Below the pieces are notes generated by a model that was not told where the DNA came from, searched no databases, and worked only from the letters and a program-made list of their open reading frames with translations. Below, in pieces: positions 25,717 to 34,686 of a stretch of 46,411 nt of DNA. The number at the start of each line of letters is the position of its first letter. The first letter of the stretch is position 1. This DNA comes from an uncultured Granulosicoccaceae bacterium (GTDB lineage Bacteria > Pseudomonadota > Gammaproteobacteria > Granulosicoccales > Granulosicoccaceae). The position numbers and the translations under genes are program-made. The stretch lies in assembly GCA_937951345.1 (NCBI GenBank), contig CALFCF010000026.1:1-46411 (forward strand), read 5' to 3'.

Positions 25717-26796
25717 ATGACTGATGCGACCTACAAACTACCCCCACAAACACCTTTTCTACGGAAAATACAAAACAGCCTGTTTTCATCGCCGTTAAAT
25801 ACACTGCTTTCAATAGCCACTGCTGTTTTCTTTATCTTTATAATTGTCAAATTTGTTGATTGGGCGTTTCTATCCAGCATCTGGCACGCAGAAGATGAAC
25901 CGCTATGTAAAGAAGCGGGTGGTGCCTGCTGGTCAGTGATTGATGCGCGTCACCGCATTATATTCTTTGGTTTATTTCCTTACGAGGAACACTGGCGCTC
26001 AACAGTGGCCTGTGCTGTCATGATCACAACAATTGTCGCATCATGCATACCGTGGTTCTGGAGTGCCGCCAAGCTCAGCACTTTATGGCTTCTTGGCTTT
26101 TGTACGTTTTATCTGCTCATGCATGGTGGGCTGTTTGGCTTGAGCGTTATTACACCGGAACGCTGGGGTGGACTGGCACTCACTATTTTTATTTTCGCCG
26201 CAGTATCAATAATTGGTATGCCACTATCCATCGTGCTGGCACTGGGACGCAGATCAAAACTACCGGTAATAGCGCGTCTGTTTGGACTGTTTATTGATTT
26301 TTTCCGATCACTGCCACTCTTAACCATTTTATTTACTGCGGCAGTAATCACCCCTTTTGTACTACCGGGATGGCTTCAGGGCGATAAGCTTTATCGTGTG
26401 ATTGTTGGCTTTGCCATATTTTTTGCCTGCTATCAGGCTGAAAATATCAGGGCAGGCCTACAGGCAATACCATCCGGACAGGACGAAGCTGGTTTAACGC
26501 TCGGTTTAAAGTACATGCAACGCGTTACCCGCATTCAGCTTCCACAGGCATTTCGCAACTCCCTGCCTTCAATTGTTAATCAGTTTGTCATTACTTTTAA
26601 AGAAACCTCTATCGTGACTATTGTGGGTTTTTTCGAAATACTGGCTTCTGGATCGGCTGCATTTGGAACCGGGAAGTGGACGGTGTATTACATCGAAGTA
26701 TATGTTTTCATCGCTACGATCTATTTCATATTTGTATTTTCACTCTCAAGGTATGGCGCCTACCTTGAGAGAAAACTGCGAGTGGGACATGGTTGA
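25717..26796 (+). CDS. Amino-acid ABC transporter permease (AapM-like)
   Basis: A 359-residue permease, partner of the preceding gene. It has several membrane segments, a periplasmic insert with cysteines ([12 protein letters not shown]) and the EAA loop [21 protein letters not shown]. Its 3' end overlaps the ATPase start by 8 bases. It belongs to the Aap/Bzt subgroup by size and operon order. Confidence 0.93.
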   Translation: MTDATYKLPPQTPFLRKIQNSLFSSPLNTLLSIATAVFFIFIIVKFVDWAFLSSIWHAEDEPLCKEAGGACWSVIDARHRIIFFGLFPYEEHWRSTVACAVMITTIVASCIPWFWSAAKLSTLWLLGFCTFYLLMHGGLFGLSVITPERWGGLALTIFIFAAVSIIGMPLSIVLALGRRSKLPVIARLFGLFIDFFRSLPLLTILFTAAVITPFVLPGWLQGDKLYRVIVGFAIFFACYQAENIRAGLQAIPSGQDEAGLTLGLKYMQRVTRIQLPQAFRNSLPSIVNQFVITFKETSIVTIVGFFEILASGSAAFGTGKWTVYYIEVYVFIATIYFIFVFSLSRYGAYLERKLRVGHG

Positions 26797-27547
26797 TCAA
26801 GTAAATTCCGATATACCGGCAGTCACCATGGAGCAGGTAAACAAATGGTTCGACGATTTCCATGTTCTTAAAGACATCAATCTACAAGTAGCCGATGGTG
26901 AGAAAGTGGTTGTCTGCGGCCCTTCAGGTTCCGGCAAGTCAACATTAATACGGTGCATTTGTAAGCTCGAAGATCATCAACGCGGCACTATTAAAGTGCT
27001 GGGCACTGAACTAAACGACAACGTAGCCAACATCGACGAGATCAGACGTGAGGTTGGCATGGTGTTTCAGCAGTTCAATCTGTTCCCGCATATGACGGTG
27101 CTCGAGAACTGCACGTTGGCTTTAACTCTGGTGCGCAAAAAATCACGCAAAGAGGCTGAAGCAATTGCGATGCAGTTTCTTGAGAAAGTACGTATCCCTG
27201 AACAATCAGCCAAATACCCCGGCGAGTTGTCCGGCGGTCAACAACAGCGGGTGGCAATAGCACGATCACTTTGCATGAACCCGGAGATACTACTGTTTGA
27301 CGAACCTACCTCAGCATTAGACCCTGAAATGATATCGGAAGTACTCGATGTGATGGTCGCACTTGCTGAAGAAGGCATGACCATGGTTTGTGTAACTCAT
27401 GAAATGGGGTTTGCAAGACGGGTTGCCGACAGAGTGATATTTATGGACCAGGGCGAGATTGTTGAACAGAATTCACCACATAAATTCTTCGATAACCCGA
27501 GTAATGAGCGCACCAAATTATTTCTCAGTCAGATACTGCAACACTAA
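26789..27547 (+). CDS. Amino-acid ABC transporter ATP-binding protein (AapP-like)
   Basis: About 252 residues. Walker A is GPSGSGKST, the Q-loop lies in [14 protein letters not shown], the signature is [15 protein letters not shown], and Walker B is [15 protein letters not shown], followed by the switch His in [10 protein letters not shown]. All are canonical for polar amino-acid importers. I chose ATG 26789, overlapping the permease stop; the longer upstream frame simply runs through the permease gene. It powers the transporter encoded by the three preceding genes. Confidence 0.95.
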   Translation: MVDQVNSDIPAVTMEQVNKWFDDFHVLKDINLQVADGEKVVVCGPSGSGKSTLIRCICKLEDHQRGTIKVLGTELNDNVANIDEIRREVGMVFQQFNLFPHMTVLENCTLALTLVRKKSRKEAEAIAMQFLEKVRIPEQSAKYPGELSGGQQQRVAIARSLCMNPEILLFDEPTSALDPEMISEVLDVMVALAEEGMTMVCVTHEMGFARRVADRVIFMDQGEIVEQNSPHKFFDNPSNERTKLFLSQILQH

Positions 27548-27556
27548 AAAGCAACA

Positions 27557-28702
27557 GTGTCAGTAATTTCGCAAATCCGTGTATACACACACTGCAATAA
27601 TCTAGGTGGTAAAGTCTGGAACCCGGCAATTACCTGGACCAAGAAATACGCAGTTTTTGTTGTAATCGAAAATACCGATGGGATTACCGGACTCGGGGAG
27701 TGCTGGTGTTTCGATACCGCACCTGATGCACTTGTGGCGTACCTTCGAACCGAGATATGTCCTCACCTTATCGGCTCCACTATCGATGAGTGCGATACGA
27801 TATATACGCGACTCTTATCCCGAACAACTTTAACGGCAAGACATGGTGTATTCGCCAGCGCCTGGTCAGGTATCGATATTGCTCTGTGGGATCTGCGCAG
27901 CCGCGAAGCAGAATTACCGTTGTGGAGATTGCTGAAGTCAACGAGTTCAGAGTCATCAGACGCTGACGGTATCGTTAATCTCTACGCCAGCGGCGGGCTT
28001 TACGGTAAAAGCAAATCAATCGATGATTTAGTAAAAGAAATGACATCGATGAACGCATCCGGCTTTAATATCGTAAAGATGAAGATTGGCGGATTACCTA
28101 TCGACCAAGACCTCATACGCATCAACGCAGTTCTTGACGGTTTAGATCCAACGTGCAACCTCATTATTGATGGGGTATACAGCTATACAGTAGAGCAGGC
28201 ACTTGCAATATTTAAGGCATTACCTGCTGATCGAATAGAAGCTTTTCAATCACCACTCAGCGCTGATAATATCTCTGGCATGAAGTCACTGCGCGACGCC
28301 GGTGTTCCGGTAATGGCAACTGAGGCAGAATACCGCGGTGAAATTCATCAACAACTTATTAATACAGATGCTGTCAGATATCTGCAGACATCCCCGATTG
28401 CCTGTGGCGGGATAAGTCGATTGATGCAGCTAAGTGAGCAGTTAGCGCAGAATTCCAGCCCGATCAGTCTATCACTTGAAGTTTCATCCACTGCAGTTGC
28501 ATTACTTGCAGCCGCCCATTATTCCGCTGCGAATGAGTCTGTGGTACATGTCGAATACCATTATCTTCATCGGGTTTTCTTTGAAGAGCTAAAGATCGTC
28601 CCATTAAAAGGCCGAACCGGGTGGTTTCAACTTTCTGAGGAACACGGGCTTGGTATCTGTTTACCGGAAACTGAGACGCAACTAGTCTTTGACATTAGTT
28701 AA
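27557..28702 (+). CDS. Divergent enolase-superfamily enzyme (mandelate racemase/muconate lactonizing type)
   Basis: A 381-residue protein with the two-domain enolase-superfamily layout: a capping domain (GITGLGECW near 42-50) and a barrel. The KxK motif is K174-M-K176. One metal ligand is D205 (LIIDGVY). Where the family normally has an EEP or EQP string for the second ligand, this protein has FQSP (Q231, S232); the third position is probably E256 (ATEAEY). The usual catalytic Asp and His near the C-terminus are also not evident. The chemistry may therefore differ, or activity may be lost. The start is GTG at 27557, 10 bases after the ATPase stop. It presumably processes the imported solute. 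Confidence 0.8.
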   Translation: MSVISQIRVYTHCNNLGGKVWNPAITWTKKYAVFVVIENTDGITGLGECWCFDTAPDALVAYLRTEICPHLIGSTIDECDTIYTRLLSRTTLTARHGVFASAWSGIDIALWDLRSREAELPLWRLLKSTSSESSDADGIVNLYASGGLYGKSKSIDDLVKEMTSMNASGFNIVKMKIGGLPIDQDLIRINAVLDGLDPTCNLIIDGVYSYTVEQALAIFKALPADRIEAFQSPLSADNISGMKSLRDAGVPVMATEAEYRGEIHQQLINTDAVRYLQTSPIACGGISRLMQLSEQLAQNSSPISLSLEVSSTAVALLAAAHYSAANESVVHVEYHYLHRVFFEELKIVPLKGRTGWFQLSEEHGLGICLPETETQLVFDIS

Positions 28703-28712
28703 TCAACAAACG

Positions 28713-30248
28713 CTACTGTTTATCCTTGTAAGCCAAATACCCACGCCGTTCAATAGCCGGGAAAGCATCACCCCGCCGAACATAATTGGTATTTTGCTGC
28801 AATGGCCGAGGCACAAAGTCCCACGGTTCCAGCCGGCCAACGGACAACGCCGCATCAACCAGTTTCCGTTCTGTTTGTGATCGAATAACATCATCCAACA
28901 AGGAATCCAAGGGCCAGGTAGTCTCTGCAATCTGACTAAGCCGAGCCTCTGCCGGATGATTTTTACCCGCCAGATTATTGAGCTCAAGCGGATCAGCAGC
29001 GAGATCAAAAAGCAGTGTCGGATACGCACGAGACAATACCAACTTTAAATTACCGTCGCGCACACAGACGCGAGGAGCTTCGGTACCACCATCTATGTGT
29101 TCTGCAAATACAGCGCCTTCAATTTTCTCTCCACAAATTGCTGGCAATAAACTTCTGCCATCAAATGCCGTGGTAATCTCATCGCGTTTAATTTGCGCTA
29201 GCGCAAGCATGGTAGGAAACACATCCAGCAGAGATACCGGTGAGCTTACGCGATGAGCCGAAAATTCCGGATGCGAAATAATCATCGGTACCTGTATGGC
29301 CGGGTTGTACAAGGTTTTCTTAAACCACATGCCACGTTCACCAATCATATCGCCATGATCCGATGAAAAAATCACTACCGTGTTTTCTGTAAATCCGCTG
29401 TCATCCAGGGCTTTCATCAAACGGCCAAAAAGTGTGTCTATAAACGAAATCATGCCGTAATAACCCCTGCGGGCATTTCGGTAATCTGCATCGCTTAACT
29501 CACACTTGTCTTGTCCATAGTGATAATACAGAGACTGACTATGCGGATCTCGTTGTTCAACCGGAATGAAAGGCACATTCGGCTGATCAATGTCGTTATC
29601 CTGGTATAGATTCCAGTACTCTCGGGTTGTCACATACGGATCGTGCGGCTGCGTTAATGAGACGGTCATCATAAACGGACGATCATCTTCACTTCTAGCG
29701 CGGGTATAGAGTTCACGTATTGCGTGATGTATGACATCCTCGTCATAGTCAATTTGCATAGAGCGCGCAACGGGCCCGGCGTCTTTTACCGTGTCGATAG
29801 TCGATACACCAAAGGTATATCCGCGTTTCTCATCCTTATTAAAATCACGAAAATCCGGCGTGGGTGTCCAGGACATATCGGCGGGATATATCTCCGTGGT
29901 TAGGCGCTCTTCAAAGCCATGATATTGATCAGGTCCGACAAAATGCATTTTGCCGGATATACAGGTGTAATAACCGTGCAGTCTCAAATAGTGAGCAAAT
30001 GTAGGAACAGAAGCTGGCAACTCCGCACCGTTGTCGAAAGCGCCAATTTTAGAGGGCAAGCGCCCCGTCATCATACCAAACCGCGATGGTGCACAAAGCG
30101 GATACGGACAGCTGGCATTCTCAAAAACCGTAGCTCTGGATGCCAGTGCATCTATATTGGGTGTTTGGCAAACCTTACCACCGTAACTGCTAAGTACAAA
30201 TGACGTTAACTGATCAACCATCACCAATAATATGTTTGGCTTAAGCAT
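28713..30248 (-). CDS. betC: Choline-sulfatase
   Basis: A 511-residue alkaline-phosphatase-fold sulfatase. The formylglycine signature is PLCAPSRFGMMTGR, with C52 as the residue converted to formylglycine. Metal ligands are expected in VMVDQL (start) and FSSDHGDM. The strings SGKMHFVGPDQYHGFEERL and SLTQPHDPYV match the choline-sulfatase BetC subgroup closely as I recall it, rather than general arylsulfatases. It cleaves choline-O-sulfate to choline and sulfate, yielding an osmoprotectant precursor and sulfur. There is no signal peptide, consistent with cytosolic BetC. It converges on the enolase gene with only 10 bases between stops. A sulfatase-type pseudogene lies at 37575-37906. Confidence 0.9.
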   Translation of the reverse strand: MLKPNILLVMVDQLTSFVLSSYGGKVCQTPNIDALASRATVFENASCPYPLCAPSRFGMMTGRLPSKIGAFDNGAELPASVPTFAHYLRLHGYYTCISGKMHFVGPDQYHGFEERLTTEIYPADMSWTPTPDFRDFNKDEKRGYTFGVSTIDTVKDAGPVARSMQIDYDEDVIHHAIRELYTRARSEDDRPFMMTVSLTQPHDPYVTTREYWNLYQDNDIDQPNVPFIPVEQRDPHSQSLYYHYGQDKCELSDADYRNARRGYYGMISFIDTLFGRLMKALDDSGFTENTVVIFSSDHGDMIGERGMWFKKTLYNPAIQVPMIISHPEFSAHRVSSPVSLLDVFPTMLALAQIKRDEITTAFDGRSLLPAICGEKIEGAVFAEHIDGGTEAPRVCVRDGNLKLVLSRAYPTLLFDLAADPLELNNLAGKNHPAEARLSQIAETTWPLDSLLDDVIRSQTERKLVDAALSVGRLEPWDFVPRPLQQNTNYVRRGDAFPAIERRGYLAYKDKQ

Positions 30249-30854
30249 TGGCTTTCCTTACGTTTGGTGGTTGTTCCAGACTTAGCGGCTAAAATCAGAA
30301 CCACTAGTCCGCTTAAATTGAATTACCGTGGTGTAAAAACCGGACGCTGTGTTTAAGCGAAAACATACTTACAGTTTACGCGGTGCAGCATGTTCTTGCT
30401 CCAGCCCTATAACAATTACGAAATAACAGAAATACCCAAAGATCTTGGGTCACTTCCTGGGGTCAAACCAAAATACTACATTGATCCTTTCAATACACGT
30501 AGAACCCTATTCTGCGGTCCTCAACCCACTATTTCGACTTAATTCCCATGTTTCTAGTTAGTGGGCAGATGCCTTTTCGTCAATTTTGCTATTCGCAGGA
30601 ATAAAATGATATTCGTGCGTGTCTTTAAGCTATGAATGCGTAAACGATGTCTCTAATTTTAAGGTATTGCGCAGGTGCACCTGCACAATGTGACGCCTGC
30701 AAAAAACCATGCCTGTTTGCGCCGGACACAGCTGTGCTTGATGGAATTCCGCGAACCACAATGATTAGCAATCCGTACGGAATGCATTCAAGCGACTAAA
30801 TAGTAAATAACCGGTTTTATCTATTTCAAACTAAAATAAATCACATTGACCACT
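30249..30854. other. Intergenic leader, copy 1 of a duplicated segment
   Basis: No gene. From about 30419 the sequence closely matches DNA beginning at about 31562, continuing into the CHRD genes. It holds the presumed promoter of the decayed CHRD gene. Confidence 0.7.
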
Positions 30855-31120
30855 ATGTTTACATTCTCAATCCATAAAAATAGTTTTGCAGAAACAACTG
30901 CGAATCGTAAGCGAATGGTGATTGTTTCAAGTCTTTTTTTAGCAAGCAGTCTGGCATTCGGGTCGCAAGCCGCAGCTCAATCCTATGCAGAATCCAATGA
31001 TGATTCAGCATCAGTATCTCACGAGCCTTCTCAAGCGACCATGCCCGCGCTCACACTTGATTCTCAATCAACTGTGCCACCAGCTAACGCACCAGGTGCC
31101 AGCGGCACTGAGAATATTTC
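30419..31120 (+). repeat. Long direct repeat, copy 1 (leader plus CHRD gene start)
   Basis: This ~0.7-kb segment is repeated at about 31562-32262 with scattered substitutions and small indels. Shared strings include TCAAACCAAAATACTACATT and TTCAATACACGTAGAACCCT. It includes ~430 bases of non-coding leader and the signal-peptide region of the CHRD gene. End points are approximate. Confidence 0.85.
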
Positions 31121-31501
31121 TGTCGATACCAACACCGTTGCAATCAGTGGCAGTGTTTCAATTAGCGGAACAACCGGTCAACCCACTGTTGCTCACGTGC
31201 ATGAGGGTGGCGTGGGTGAAGCAGGCGCAGTTGTCATCACCAGGACCAGTAATGCAGACGGCAGCGTCTGGACATACCTGAAGGTACTACGCTCAATTCA
31301 GAAGAGCTCCAGTCGTTTCGCAACGGCGATCTTTATATAGACGTCCATACGCAGGCCAATGCAACAGACGAATTGCGCGCTCAATTGGTACAGGGCAATG
31401 TAAATACCCTGGGTTTGCGTGGTGATGAACGTGATGCATTGAGCTTCTTCGATAGCGGACTGGCGGCGGAGACTGGATTTAGCTACCAGATCACGCGATA
31501 A
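30855..31501 (+). pseudogene. Decayed CHRD-domain secreted protein
   Basis: The frame encodes a signal peptide and part of one CHRD domain (ISGSVSISGTTGQPTVAHVH), almost identical to the intact gene downstream. Near 31273 one base is missing compared with the third CHRD domain of that gene (GGACATACC versus GGACCATACC), which shifts the frame and ends it at 31340. In the corrected frame, IPEGTTLNSEELQSF and VHTQANATDELRAQL continue, then jump directly to ERDALSFFDSGLAAETGF, the far C-terminus of the intact protein, and stop at 31501. The gene is thus both internally deleted and frameshifted. No good ribosome-binding site is visible. Confidence 0.85.
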
Positions 31502-31539
31502 ACAAGCGCCGATACACCGTTAACTGTCTTGATATTTTC
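31492..31539 (+). repeat. 48-bp segment matching the interior of the LruC gene
   Basis: Ungapped match of 43/48 bases to 35236-35283 on the same strand, which lies inside the leftward LruC gene. It directly abuts the decayed CHRD gene. Confidence 0.85.
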
Positions 31540-31561
31540 CCAGAAATACGAGGACCCACGG

Positions 31562-32262
31562 CGAAATGAGAAATACCCAAAAATCTTGGATCACTTCATA
31601 GGGTCAAACCAAAATACTACATTGATTCTTTCAATACACGTAGAACCCTATTCTACGGTCCTCAACCCACCATTTCGTCTTAATTCCCATACCTCTAGTT
31701 TGTGGGTAGATGCCCTTCGTCAATTTTGCTATTCGTGGGAATAAATTGACTCTTGCGCGTGTCTTTAAACAGAGACAGCGCAAACGATGCCTCGAATCTT
31801 GAGGTATTGCGCTGATGCACCAGCACAATGTGACGCCTGCAAAAAAACCATGCCTGTTTGCACCGGACGCTGTTGTGCTTGAAGAAGTTCCGCAAACCAC
31901 AATGATTAGCAATCAGCAGGGAATGCATTCAAGCGAATAAATAGCAAATAATCGGTTTTATCTATTTCAAACTAAAAATAAATCACATTGACCACTATGT
32001 TTACTTTCTCAGCTAATAAAAATAATCTTGTAGCAACAACTACAAATCCTATACGGACGGTAATTTTTTCAAGTTTGTTTTTAGCAAGCAGTCTGGCATT
32101 CTGGACGCAAGCCACTGCTCAATCCTATGCAGAATCCAATGATGATTCCGCGCCAGTATCTCACGAGCATTCTCAAGCAACCATGCTCGCGCTCACGCTT
32201 GATTCTCAATCTACTGTACCGCCAGCTAACGCACCAGGTGCCAGCGGCACTGGGACTATTTC
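31562..32262 (+). repeat. Long direct repeat, copy 2
   Basis: Partner of 30419-31120. It contains the non-coding leader (to ~31996) and the 5' end of the intact CHRD gene. The leader has no gene; its conservation between copies may only reflect recent duplication. Confidence 0.85.
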
Positions 32263-34438
32263 TGTCGATACCAACACCGGTGCTATTAGTGGCAGTGTGA
32301 CTGTGACTGGTACAACTGGTCGACCAACGGTCGCACATCTGCATCGAGGTGGAGTGGGTGAAGCCGGTCCTGTTGTAATTGGCCTGGAAAGCAATAGCGA
32401 TGGCAGCGTCTGGTCGTTTGCTCAGGGTGCAACCCTTGATGCCGTTGGAATACAGGATTTTACTGATGGTAATCTCTATATCAATGTCCACACCGAAGCA
32501 AATGCTCCGGGTGAGTTAAGAGTTCAGTTGGCCCGATCTGCTCAGTTACTCAACGATGGTAACTCAGCACCTGTCACTTTGACGTTGACATTGGATTCTC
32601 AAACCACAGTTCCACCCGCGGATGCACCGAATGCATCAGGTACAGGCAATGTAACTGTCGACACAAATACCGGCATGATCAGTGGCAGTGTCACCGTCAC
32701 GGGTACAACCGGACAACCGACAGCCGCACATGTGCATCGTGGCGGCGCCGGTGAGGCAGGTCCAATTGTATTTAATATGGACGGTAATGCTGATGGGTCT
32801 GTCTGGACTATCGCTGAAGGGTCCACCCTTGATGCAGCAGGTATGCAGGATTTTCTCGATGGCAACCTCTACATTAACGTACATACTGAAGCCAACGCAC
32901 CCGGCGAGCTACGCGCACAGCTTGTCAGCAATACCCTTGTTTCTCTCACGCTCTCGCTCGACCCAGAATCGACTGTTCCTCCGGCCAATGCCCCGGGTGC
33001 GTCGGGCACGGGGAGCGTCTCAGTAGATACTGCAACCGGTGCAATCAGCGGCAGTGTTTCAGTTAGCGGAACAACCGGCCAACCCACTGTTGCCCATGTG
33101 CACGAGGGCGGTGTGGGTGAAGCAGGCCCAGTTGTCATCACTATGACCAGTAATGCAGACGGCAGCATGTGGACCATACCTGAAGGTACAACGCTCAATG
33201 CAGAAGAGCTTCAGTCGTTCATCAACGGCAATCTTTATATAAACGTCCATACAGAAGCCAATGCACCAGGCGAGTTGCGAGCACAGCTTATCGAGAACGC
33301 CCCAACCACACTTTCGCTTACACTAGATTCTCAATCTACTGTCCCGCCCGCAAATGCACCGGGAGCTTCAGGAACCGGAAGTGTCACGGTTAATACGAAC
33401 ACTGGCGCGATGAGTGGTAGCGTGACGGTTAGCGGCACAACCGGCACACCGACAGCGGCTCATGTGCACCGCGGTGGCGTAGGCGAAGCAGGCCCTATCG
33501 TTTTCAACATGATCGCAAACGATGATGCTAGCGTATGGACAATTGAAGAAGGCGCAACGCTCGATGCAGCAGGAATTCAGGACTTTCTGGACGGCAACCT
33601 CTACATCAACGTACACACTGTAGCGAATATGCCGGGCGAATTGCGTGCTCAATTGGTACAGGGCAATGCAAACGCCCTGGGTTTGCGTGGTGAAGTCTAT
33701 TCATCGAGTGCGTTGGAACTTTTCTGGAATCGTCAACCAGCTCCAGTAGTTGCATATCGCGTTGATCAGGCAGGTAGTGAAAGTGTCGTTGTCAATGGCA
33801 CCAGCTTTTTCGTGCAAGGTTTGGCGTCGAATTCAACCATCAGGTTCACCGTTACCGCGCTGGACGCCGACAACAATACTTTTAACACTGAAAGTATCGA
33901 CTTAACTACAAACAATGACGGTATTGCAGCAGTTGCAGTAGAAAACTTGCGTGGCGAAGTCTACTCCACTTCAGCAATCGAGCTGTTCTGGGATGTAGCC
34001 GGTCCAGCAATCGGTAGCACCTTTGCGATTTTCCGTGATGGAGTAATGGTCGGCACTACAGACGGGCGCAGTTTCTTTGAAGAAAGCCTGGATAGCGCAA
34101 CCACCTATACATACGTCATTGAGCCTCAGTCAGGTGGCGTTTCAGCCACAATTATGCTGACAACACGTGACGGCATTGCCAACCTATCTACCGGATTGGG
34201 TGTAGACGGACAGGTGTACTCCTCTTCAGCTGTCGAAGTATTCTGGCAACGTGTCGACGCAGCTGTTCTCTACCGCATCGAACGCGACGGTGCATTAATT
34301 GATGAACGTGATGCGTTGAGCTTCTTCGATAGCGGACTGGCGGCGGAGACTGGATTTAACTACCAGATCAGTGCCCTGTCTTCCACGGGTGATGTACTCG
34401 CAACAGAATCAATCGAACTGGTGACTACCAGAGACTGA
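31997..34438 (+). CDS. Secreted protein with four CHRD domains and FnIII-like C-terminal repeats
   Basis: About 813 residues. The N-terminus has a signal peptide (IFSSLFLASSLAF ... ATAQS). Four tandem CHRD domains follow, each with LTLDSQSTVPPANAPGASGT, GxISGSVTVTGTTG, AHxHxGGxGEAGP and DGNLYINVHTEANAPGELRAQL, at roughly 45-180, 185-310, 310-430 and 430-550. The conserved His residues (AHVH, VHTEAN) recall a metal-binding sandwich. The C-terminus has three shorter repeats (LRGEVYSSSALELFWNR and variants) resembling fibronectin type III modules. It is probably secreted or surface-bound; the role of CHRD domains in bacteria is not settled. I chose ATG 31997 over TTG 31988; neither has a clear ribosome-binding site. 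A strong terminator follows. Confidence 0.9.
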   Translation: MFTFSANKNNLVATTTNPIRTVIFSSLFLASSLAFWTQATAQSYAESNDDSAPVSHEHSQATMLALTLDSQSTVPPANAPGASGTGTISVDTNTGAISGSVTVTGTTGRPTVAHLHRGGVGEAGPVVIGLESNSDGSVWSFAQGATLDAVGIQDFTDGNLYINVHTEANAPGELRVQLARSAQLLNDGNSAPVTLTLTLDSQTTVPPADAPNASGTGNVTVDTNTGMISGSVTVTGTTGQPTAAHVHRGGAGEAGPIVFNMDGNADGSVWTIAEGSTLDAAGMQDFLDGNLYINVHTEANAPGELRAQLVSNTLVSLTLSLDPESTVPPANAPGASGTGSVSVDTATGAISGSVSVSGTTGQPTVAHVHEGGVGEAGPVVITMTSNADGSMWTIPEGTTLNAEELQSFINGNLYINVHTEANAPGELRAQLIENAPTTLSLTLDSQSTVPPANAPGASGTGSVTVNTNTGAMSGSVTVSGTTGTPTAAHVHRGGVGEAGPIVFNMIANDDASVWTIEEGATLDAAGIQDFLDGNLYINVHTVANMPGELRAQLVQGNANALGLRGEVYSSSALELFWNRQPAPVVAYRVDQAGSESVVVNGTSFFVQGLASNSTIRFTVTALDADNNTFNTESIDLTTNNDGIAAVAVENLRGEVYSTSAIELFWDVAGPAIGSTFAIFRDGVMVGTTDGRSFFEESLDSATTYTYVIEPQSGGVSATIMLTTRDGIANLSTGLGVDGQVYSSSAVEVFWQRVDAAVLYRIERDGALIDERDALSFFDSGLAAETGFNYQISALSSTGDVLATESIELVTTRD

Positions 34439-34466
34439 TGTTTAAACCGAACGGTTTGAACAGTTT

Positions 34467-34505
34467 AAATGAAAAGGCCTGCTGTTTTAGCAGGCCTTTT
34501 CATTT
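34467..34505. terminator. Bidirectional intrinsic terminator
   Basis: A perfect 17-bp stem (AAATGAAAAGGCCTGCT with its complement) around GTTTT. The arms end in AAAA and TTTT, so it can act on both the CHRD gene and the convergent LruC gene. Confidence 0.95.
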
Positions 34506-34686
34506 CGGTAGCATTAACAAGTGCCATTCTTGATGTACAGTTCTGAATACAAAGAGCCTTCCAGATAAGTACGAAATACCTGTTAAAGACATAAACCGGA
34601 TTAATGCACCAGTCAACTGTCCGGCTCAGATCAATCTATAACCCTAAAAACTAGCACAGGTTATCGTGTAATAACGATTTGCAGCT

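Noticed and set aside
26043-26297. Alternative frame within the second permease gene
   Set aside because: Shadow frame inside a well-supported membrane protein gene.
32599-33652. Series of minus-strand frames opposite the CHRD gene
   Set aside because: They recur because the CHRD domains repeat; they mirror the plus-strand repeats and lack starts with ribosome-binding sites.
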